Assembly (NCBI RefSeq): GCF_024323335.1
Contig: NC_066579.1
Span: 250,287,575-250,351,574, forward strand
From: Lathyrus oleraceus
Taxonomy: Eukaryota; Streptophyta; Magnoliopsida; Fabales; Fabaceae
Reading direction: 5' to 3'
DNA: 64,000 nt
The translations under genes were made by a program, and so were the position numbers. Every line of letters begins with the position of its first letter. The first letter of the stretch is position 1. Positions 58,006 to 64,000 of the stretch are shown piece by piece. Below the pieces are notes generated by a model that worked only from the letters and a program-made list of their open reading frames with translations, did no database searches and was not told where the DNA came from.

Positions 58006-60164
58006 CAATCAATTCTAAATTAGTTTTGTTAAATAAATGTGAAACTATTAATGTTTGCAAATTTGTTTGTGAATGGATTGAAAATGAATGCATTGTTGAT
58101 GTTGGATAGGTCTATGAAGGCTTAGGACTGTTATCGTTATGATGATGCAAGATGGATTGTGCAATTTTATTATGGTATCCTGTTGTTGACGTAAAACTGT
58201 GATGTTGTGAATCTTATTTGAACTTCCTCTACTGCAAGTCATTAGGATATGTTATCAAAAGAATATGAATTGAAAAATACTGGTATGCAATGTTAGTGAA
58301 TAGTTAATATGCATTTGGACTCAATACCGTGCTGCTACGTTTGGCCTTAAATTCTATTTTATGGAATAGAATCTTATTTGTGTTCATTAACGAGCTATTA
58401 GTAAAGCTAAATGAGTTAAGAATTAGTTATGGAAGTTTGTAGTGTTGAAATTTTGAAGTTTTTGGCTTTGATTTGAAATTGGTTTAGAAGCAAAAAGGTT
58501 AATGAATGGAGCTTCCAGTTTATGAACCTTGTGAAACATTTTTGCCATTGCCAATCTCTTTTATGATGCTAGGTATGAAATTATGGTTATTGTTAGAATT
58601 GGTTTTCTTATTAGAATGCCAAACCTTCATGAATAGTTTTTTTTCTTTTAAAAACTAGAACTGTTTTGACATGGGTTTAATCTGCTAGTGATCGTATCTT
58701 TATGTAGGATGGCGACATGATTTGCATTAAGGCATCTTGAAGAACTTGGTGAAATTATGGAGGTTTGGCGTATACTTGAAAGACATGAGGGACCATGACA
58801 TAAAGCTTGGAGTTGTTTGAAAATTACTTAGAAGTAGGTCTCAAATAGAATGGATTTGGATTATTGAAAATGTTTTGAACAATGTATTTTGGAATTTGCA
58901 ATTGGTTTATACATTGTAATTCTTTTTGTAATTTTGGATTAAGACATGGTTTATTTGAATTTGGATTGAATCAGGATATGGAAATATAGGCATGGTTTAT
59001 TTGTAATGGTTGAGCATAATAATGAAGATGCATTGAAAGTTGCAAAAGTTGGATTTTGTATAGAAAATCTATGAATTGTATTGAATAGAATTATGAGGGA
59101 AAGAATGGAATGTGTATGTTATAAATGGAGTGACATTAAGGGTTTATAAAACTTAAATGTTTATGGTTGAATGAAAAATCATTTGTGAAGTATATACGTA
59201 TATGCCATCAACATGAGTTTTTAAGATGACAAACACGAGGGTTGACTTTGGTCAATTGTTTGACCAAAAGTACAATAGTTGACCAAAAAGTCAACTCTTA
59301 AAAAATGTGATTTCTTTATTTCTCTTAGTGATAAATAACAAAACACAATGTATTGGATGAAATGGTTATGGTTCATGTGGATTAAAAACTTGTCTTGAAA
59401 GATTTCTTAAAAAAACAAATTGCCTTATGCACGAATCCAAAACCTTGATTGATTGAAACATGATCTCGTGATATCATGTGAATCGAATGTGCCAGCTATA
59501 TGTATGAAACAATGATGGATGCCCATATGACCCGTAATGGATCAAAGGAGGGAAATGGATCAAAGACCAATGCCTCTCATGCAATCATGAACTTGTGGAT
59601 CAAAGACCAAGGAGATTGAAAGTATCTTGGGCTTAGAATCAATAGACTAGTAAGGACCAAATAAGATGAACATGTATGGAGGTTTTAAGTAAAATCCTAA
59701 ACTAGATAAAGATCTAAGCACCTGGGTATATGGACTAGATCAATGATCCTTATGCCTCATGCAAGACTGATGGTGCATGACAAGCCGACCAAGAACCCCC
59801 TCCCTTTAAATTAGGATCTTAGATAAACACAAGGTGGAGGATTAAGTCACAAAGCATATTAGGACCATACCCTTCCTGATTAGGGTTTTAGATGGATTAA
59901 AGGGGTCAAGATGTGGCCTCCTTGAATCCATATCTTAGAAATTAATAAAATTAGGGTTTCACTAGATGAATGGCTAAATCATATTATAGGAGTTTAACCC
60001 GTGCAAAAGCCCTAGCCTTGTAAGCTGCTGAGATTTGAATCTATAGATTTATAAGGGTCCACATGAATGAATGCATATGAGTGAAGTATGAATGGGCAGA
60101 TGAATCTCAAGTTAAAGATTGAATGAAAAGATGAAAAGGGGAGGGCAAATTTTGGGATACGACA
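58006..60164 (-). repeat. Remainder of LTR C
   Basis: No coding content. The right end reads GAGGGCAAATTTTGGGATACGACA, very like the right end of the B LTRs (GAGGGCAAATTTTGAGGTGTTACA). The sense strand therefore starts TGTCGTATCCC at 60164, a plausible LTR start. If A2 inserted at CTAAC, this piece was continuous with the spacer that ends at 38231. Its family and full length are unknown. Confidence 0.5.
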
Positions 60165-61524
60165 AGTAATAAGGGAAATTTTCCCAAGTATCAATCTCAA
60201 GGTCTGCTTGACGATACATAGTTCGTTTTTTATCTTAGTTAAACAAAAGCCTTAGGGGTTTTGGATTGTTTGTCTGAGCAATTGAAAATAAAATGCTATA
60301 GAAGGTGAAAACAACAGTTGAACATATTAAAATATATTATGAGTAAACATGCTAGAGAAGGTGAATGATTGGATTCATCAACAACAGTAAATTAACCTTG
60401 CAACAACTTAATTCAATACTACTGACTATCAGTTCTTAAGGGTGTTTACTCCTAATTACTTAGTGAGGAAACCTTTAATCATTCAAATTAACCCATATGT
60501 CCATAGTGAATTACATATGAAATTAAGCATTATTTTAATCAAGAATATTCCGGTTTCCACAGGGTATCCATAGGCCTAGGTGATATCTACTATTAATTAC
60601 TCACAATTAAGCATCAACAATGACGGTCAAGCCTAAATATTAACCACAAATCAATCTCATTTTTTTCGAAAGAGAAAGCATTATGCACAAATTTCAAATA
60701 AGTCATATATCATAAAATCAAAGTCATTACAAGGTAAAAATTTAAAAATGCATCATAAATATGAATCAGGGACACCCCTTAGCATTGGGGGGTTTAACTA
60801 CTCATAATAATAAAGAAAAACATAGTAAATTTTATAAACATTATAGATCTAGAGATGAAATAAGTCTTCAATCACTTAAAGCTCATGAAAATCTTGATCC
60901 ACCTTGAAAATCTGAGTTTTCCAGCCTTCTACACATGTTTCAGCCGTCAAAATTCGTCCCCAAATTCGTCTAAAACTAAAAAAAAACACTTTGTAGCTTT
61001 AAATAATCGAAACTAGGCCTTTTTGTGATTCTAGGCATCCATACGCGTATGAGGGGTGTCATACACGTATGGGCAAAAACGTGCTTTTTTTCAGATCTGA
61101 TACGCGTATGACCAAGTCGATACGTGTATGGGCAGACAATTCCAAATTAGCCTTTGGTGTCTTCATGATAGTTATAGCCCTGGATTTTAGGTTTCATTTT
61201 CTGTCAGTCCCACGTCATTCTGAGTTATGACGCTCTAGTAATTATCAAAATACTACACCCCTATCATAATGTAAAACATGCTGAAAAATAGATTTTCCCA
61301 ATTTTTCTGAAAAATTCTCCGTCTTCCTTTTTCGACCATATCATTGACTTCCTCCGACCTACAAAACACGTTAAACTTCCCAACAAGATCAAAAATACCA
61401 TAAATGATTAAAACATAGATAAATACGAAGTTAAAGAAACTGACATATAAACTACTCAAACTATATGAAAAATACAAATAACTCGCATACTTTCACTTGT
61501 TAAAATGATTATAACTATAACACA
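60165..61524 (-). repeat. Fragment D: probable LTR remnant
   Basis: AT-rich, no ORF of note. In the minus direction it has the look of a Ty3/gypsy LTR: a cluster of palindromes (61040-61130), then a TATA-like TTATTTAAAG near 61006-60997, then a long AT-rich tail ending against LTR C with no LTR terminus visible. Probably split by the insertion of C, with AGTAA (60165-60169) as the expected duplicated target. Family not recognised. Confidence 0.4.
61040..61130. promoter_or_regulatory. Four palindromes at 20-nt phasing in D
   Basis: CATACGCGTATG at 61040, CATACACGTATG at 61060, GATACGCGTATG at 61099 and GATACGTGTATG at 61119. Start-to-start distances are 20, 39 and 20 nt. They lie upstream, in the minus sense, of a TATA-like box, as expected of promoter protein-binding sites. 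Confidence 0.6.
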
Positions 61525-61938
61525 AATGGTGACTGGTGATGACACTGAAATTCACCGTATTTCCGACTCCGATTTTGCATGCATTTTAGTTGTTTTATTA
61601 TTATTTTGTTATGTTATTACTGTGTTTTCGTTTGTTTTCAGGTTTTTAGTCTAATCAGAGCCCCGATCGAGAAAAGGAGTGAAAATGAGCTAAAAGGCCT
61701 AAACAATAACATTTTGCACTTGTGGCTCCCACTGTGGATGGCGCCATGGGTCCAGCCATGACGTGTCATAGTCCAACTTCTCCTCAACTGTCACATATCC
61801 CACTATCTCCACTTGGGTGGCACAATTTACACTTATGGCGGGTGCCATGGTGTGGTGGCGGGCGCCACAAGAACAAAGAAGTTTCCCTCCCAAATTCAAA
61901 CTTAAGGGCATCATTGTCATTTCCATTATTTTTCTTGC

Positions 61939-61951
61939 CTATAAGTAGAGA
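61939..61951 (+). promoter_or_regulatory. TATA box of element E
   Basis: CTATAAGTAGAGA about 400 bp into the LTR, a normal TATA context, with a likely start site in the following CATCATCC region. Confidence 0.55.
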
Positions 61952-62190
61952 CTTGATTTCATTTGTTTCATCATCCAAACTTAGATCAAACTTAGTTACA
62001 ACTAGGCATATATCAGTATTGTAAAAGTGATAATCGCTTCATATCGGAGTGTTGCCACACTGTGTAATCGAGTTTGTAATCGGGTTTGGAGCACTTTGGA
62101 AGGAAGTTAATCTTGCCGCCATTTTCATTTTTGTTTCGCACTTTATTCAACCCTTCGATTGGAGCAGGTTTTATTGCTTTACCCTTGTCT

Positions 62191-62560
62191 ACTTTATTTA
62201 TTTCTCGCACTCGCACTACTTTATTTATTTCCCGCACTCGCACTACTTTGTTTATTTCTCGCACTCGCACTATTTTATTTATTTCCCGCACTCGCACTAC
62301 TTTGTTTATTTCTCGAACTCGCATTACTTTATTTATTTCTGCACTCGCACTACTTTCGTTTATTTCTCGCACTCGCACTACTTTTGTTTATTTCTCGCAC
62401 TCGCACTACATTTATTTATTTCTCGCACTCGCACTACATTTATTTATATCTCACACTCACACTTTACTTTGTTTATTTCTCGCACCGCACTACTTTTATT
62501 TATTTTCCGCACTCGCACTACTTCTATTTAAATTCCGCACTCGCACTATTTTTATTTAAA
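62191..62560. repeat. 27-bp minisatellite in LTR of E
   Basis: About 13 copies of a 27/28-bp unit made of TCGCACTCGCACTACTTT plus TATTTATT, with single-base variants and a few length changes towards the right. All three plus-strand frames stay open across it and give repetitive Ser/His/Tyr- or Arg/Thr-rich peptides. I regard these as artefacts of the repeat period. Confidence 0.92.
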
Positions 62561-63353
62561 TTAAAATGCACCTTTACTTTACCATTTCTAGCTAAAGCTA
62601 TAAAGGTTAGAATGTAAGGATTGTAATTGAACCGATAATCCGTACAATTGTTCGTAGAAACACTTAAGGGCTATTTTGACTTTCAACTTAAGTTTTCCCG
62701 CACTTAATTTCCGTTGGGTAAGATCGAAAGCCGTCCAACGTCTTTTTAAACTTAGTTATTTTTAACTATTTCAAATACAGCGAAAGCGCTTTGTTTAGTT
62801 CATTAGGAGTTTTTACCTTAAAAAGAAAAGGGATTTTAAAACTATTTTCGGACGTGTTTATAAGTTTAGAGTCTGGTTCGTGAGAACCTCTTTTGGTTAA
62901 GAAATCCAGGTCAAAAATACTTTTCAACTTAGTAAAGATACTATATTTCTTAAAAACAGGTTTACTACTCTAACGCAATGCGCTCCGTTTTATAAGTGAC
63001 AATAAGAGGGTTTGATTAGGGAGTACGACTTGGTTCTGAATACGCGAAAGCGACAGTTCTTGTTAAATTGGTTCTTTTCAAAGTAGGACACACTGCCCAG
63101 AAGTAATTCTATTAGCAAGTACTTGGATTGTTAATTGATTATGTGAATTACATTCGAACCTGTATTTATTAATTGAATTTTATTTAATACTTTATTTTTC
63201 ATTGTGCACTCTTAAAACCCGTATTTTGATTACCTTAGATAAACACCGTAACAATAGATAACGATAGATTGACACTTGGTCTCTATGTATTCGACAATCT
63301 TTTATATTACTCTGACGCGTTCGTATACTTGCGAAAAGCACGCATCAAGTTTT

Positions 63354-63371
63354 TGGCGCCATTGCTGTGGA
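63354..63371 (+). promoter_or_regulatory. Primer binding site of element E
   Basis: TGGCGCCATTGCTGTGGA, six bases after the LTR. It matches 15 of 18 positions of TGGCGCCGTTGCCGGGGA, the site usual in Athila-type elements (assigned to tRNA-Asp). Confidence 0.8.
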
Positions 63372-63436
63372 AGATTTCTTCAAATTTCGTACCCTGTTGT
63401 TATATCGTTTAGACTTAGGTTATTACCCGCCGATCA

Positions 63437-64000
63437 ATGCGAAGAACTCGCAGCACCAGAAGCTTAGTATGCCCTCTGGCAGAACCTGAACGTTACGCTC
63501 CCGCACGTTTATTTTTCCATAGAATTAGGAGAGCTATGGCCGAAGATCAAAATCATAGACCTCTTAAGGATTTCGCCCAACCATCCAACGAAGAACCTAG
63601 TTCTAGTATAGTAAACCCAACCATCCCAGCTAATAATTTCGAACTTAAACCCTCCATGTTGCAACTAGTGCAACAGAGACAATTCGCAGGTCTCGCTACT
63701 GAGAACCCAAACCAACATTTAAAAATCTTTCTCCAATTAGCAGACACTTTTAAAACCAATGGAGCTTCTCCTGAGGCAATCTGTTTAAGACTATTCCCTT
63801 TCTACCTCAGAGATAAAGCCCTATCATGGTTAGATTCCCTTCTACCCAATTCCATTACAACTTGGGACAGCCTTAGAAAAGTATTCCTTGCCAGATACTT
63901 TCCCCCAAGTAAGACCGTCGTTCTTCGAAACCACATAACAAAATTTACCCAAAACCAAGGAGAATCGTTGTTCGAAGCTTGGGAGAGATATAAAGAGTTG
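63437..64000 (+). CDS. Gag of Athila-like element E, open at the window edge
   Basis: ATG at 63437 opens a frame of 188 codons with no stop before the window ends. After a basic N-terminus (MRRTRSTRSLVCPLAEPERY) come NPTIPANNFELKPSMLQLVQ and QFAGLATENPNQHLKIFLQL, then RLFPFYLRDKALSWLDSLLP, TTWDSLRKVFLARYFPPSKT and NQGESLFEAWERYKEL. This is the classic Athila/Ty3 retrotransposon gag domain, which forms the particle shell. It starts 66 nt after the primer site, as expected. No frameshift or stop, unlike every plus-strand gene of A1 and A2, so E may be young. Confidence 0.9.
   Translation, partial: MRRTRSTRSLVCPLAEPERYAPARLFFHRIRRAMAEDQNHRPLKDFAQPSNEEPSSSIVNPTIPANNFELKPSMLQLVQQRQFAGLATENPNQHLKIFLQLADTFKTNGASPEAICLRLFPFYLRDKALSWLDSLLPNSITTWDSLRKVFLARYFPPSKTVVLRNHITKFTQNQGESLFEAWERYKEL

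Larger units (their letters stand above)
61537..63347 (+). repeat. 5' LTR of Athila-like element E
   Basis: 1811 bp, from TGATGACACTG to GCACGCATCA. The ends form a 5-bp inverted repeat TGATG/CATCA and are followed by a primer site. Length and the end GTATACTTGCGAAAAGCACG fit Athila-type LTRs. It contains palindromes at 61738-61868, a TATA-like box at 61939 and a minisatellite at 62191-62560. The left duplicated target would be ACTGG (61532-61536). The element runs off the window. Confidence 0.75.

Noticed and set aside
58048..60200. Search for a host gene between A2 and D
   Set aside because: Only ORFs of about 60 codons without domains, and the right end looks like an LTR terminus.
62013..62617. 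Four overlapping ORFs of 120-160 codons on both strands
   Set aside because: All arise from the 27-bp minisatellite, which stays open in several frames.

Overview
This is nuclear DNA from a plant with a very repeat-rich genome, made almost entirely of nested Ty3/gypsy LTR retrotransposons. I see no host gene, rRNA, tRNA or CRISPR array. LTRs of 4.2-5.3 kb, an extra ORF upstream of gag, a second (archaeal-type) RNase H after the first, and primer sites matching TGGCGACTCTGCTGGGGA together indicate the Ogre/Tat lineage. Such dense, long-LTR Ogre populations are best known from legumes of tribe Fabeae (Vicia, Pisum, Lathyrus, Lens). That is my best guess for the source, but the species cannot be read from the window.

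Layout. 1-4535: an LTR of family B, minus strand, cut by the window edge, inserted into the reverse transcriptase gene of element A1. 4536-10439: the 3' part of A1 (plus strand), with decayed RT, two RNase H domains and integrase, then a deletion joining it to a 5'-truncated LTR (LTR1). 10440-38231: two copies of a 2 kb spacer, apparently part of an older minus-strand LTR (called C), separated by LTR2. The first spacer copy is interrupted by a complete minus-strand element B (10960-29924, TSD TAAGG). The second copy keeps the uninterrupted TAAGG site. 38232-58000: a complete plus-strand element A2 (TSD CTAAC) with all Ogre coding regions, each broken. 58006-60164: the rest of C. 60165-61524: an AT-rich minus-strand LTR-like fragment (D). 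61537-64000: the 5' end of an Athila-like element (E) whose gag is still open at the window edge.

Inferred order of events: D, then C, then A1 and A2 into C, then unequal exchange between neighbouring A LTRs that doubled the spacer plus one LTR, then B. The two 5253-bp LTRs of B differ at only about two dozen positions by my eye count, so B moved recently although its gag is shortened and its RT, RNase H and integrase are ruined. It must have used proteins supplied in trans.

The most interesting signals are non-coding and shared by the otherwise different A and B families: (1) a run of 3-4 hairpins just after the integrase stop, whose stems change sequence but stay complementary; (2) about 20 copies in B, and about nine in A2, of a 3' UTR motif complementary to the primer binding site; (3) a copy of the primer-site core inside U5; (4) a nested stem motif (CTACG/CGTAG around an inner hairpin) in the transcribed part of the LTRs, with compensatory base changes. 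These suggest conserved RNA structure in the genomic RNA of Ogre elements.
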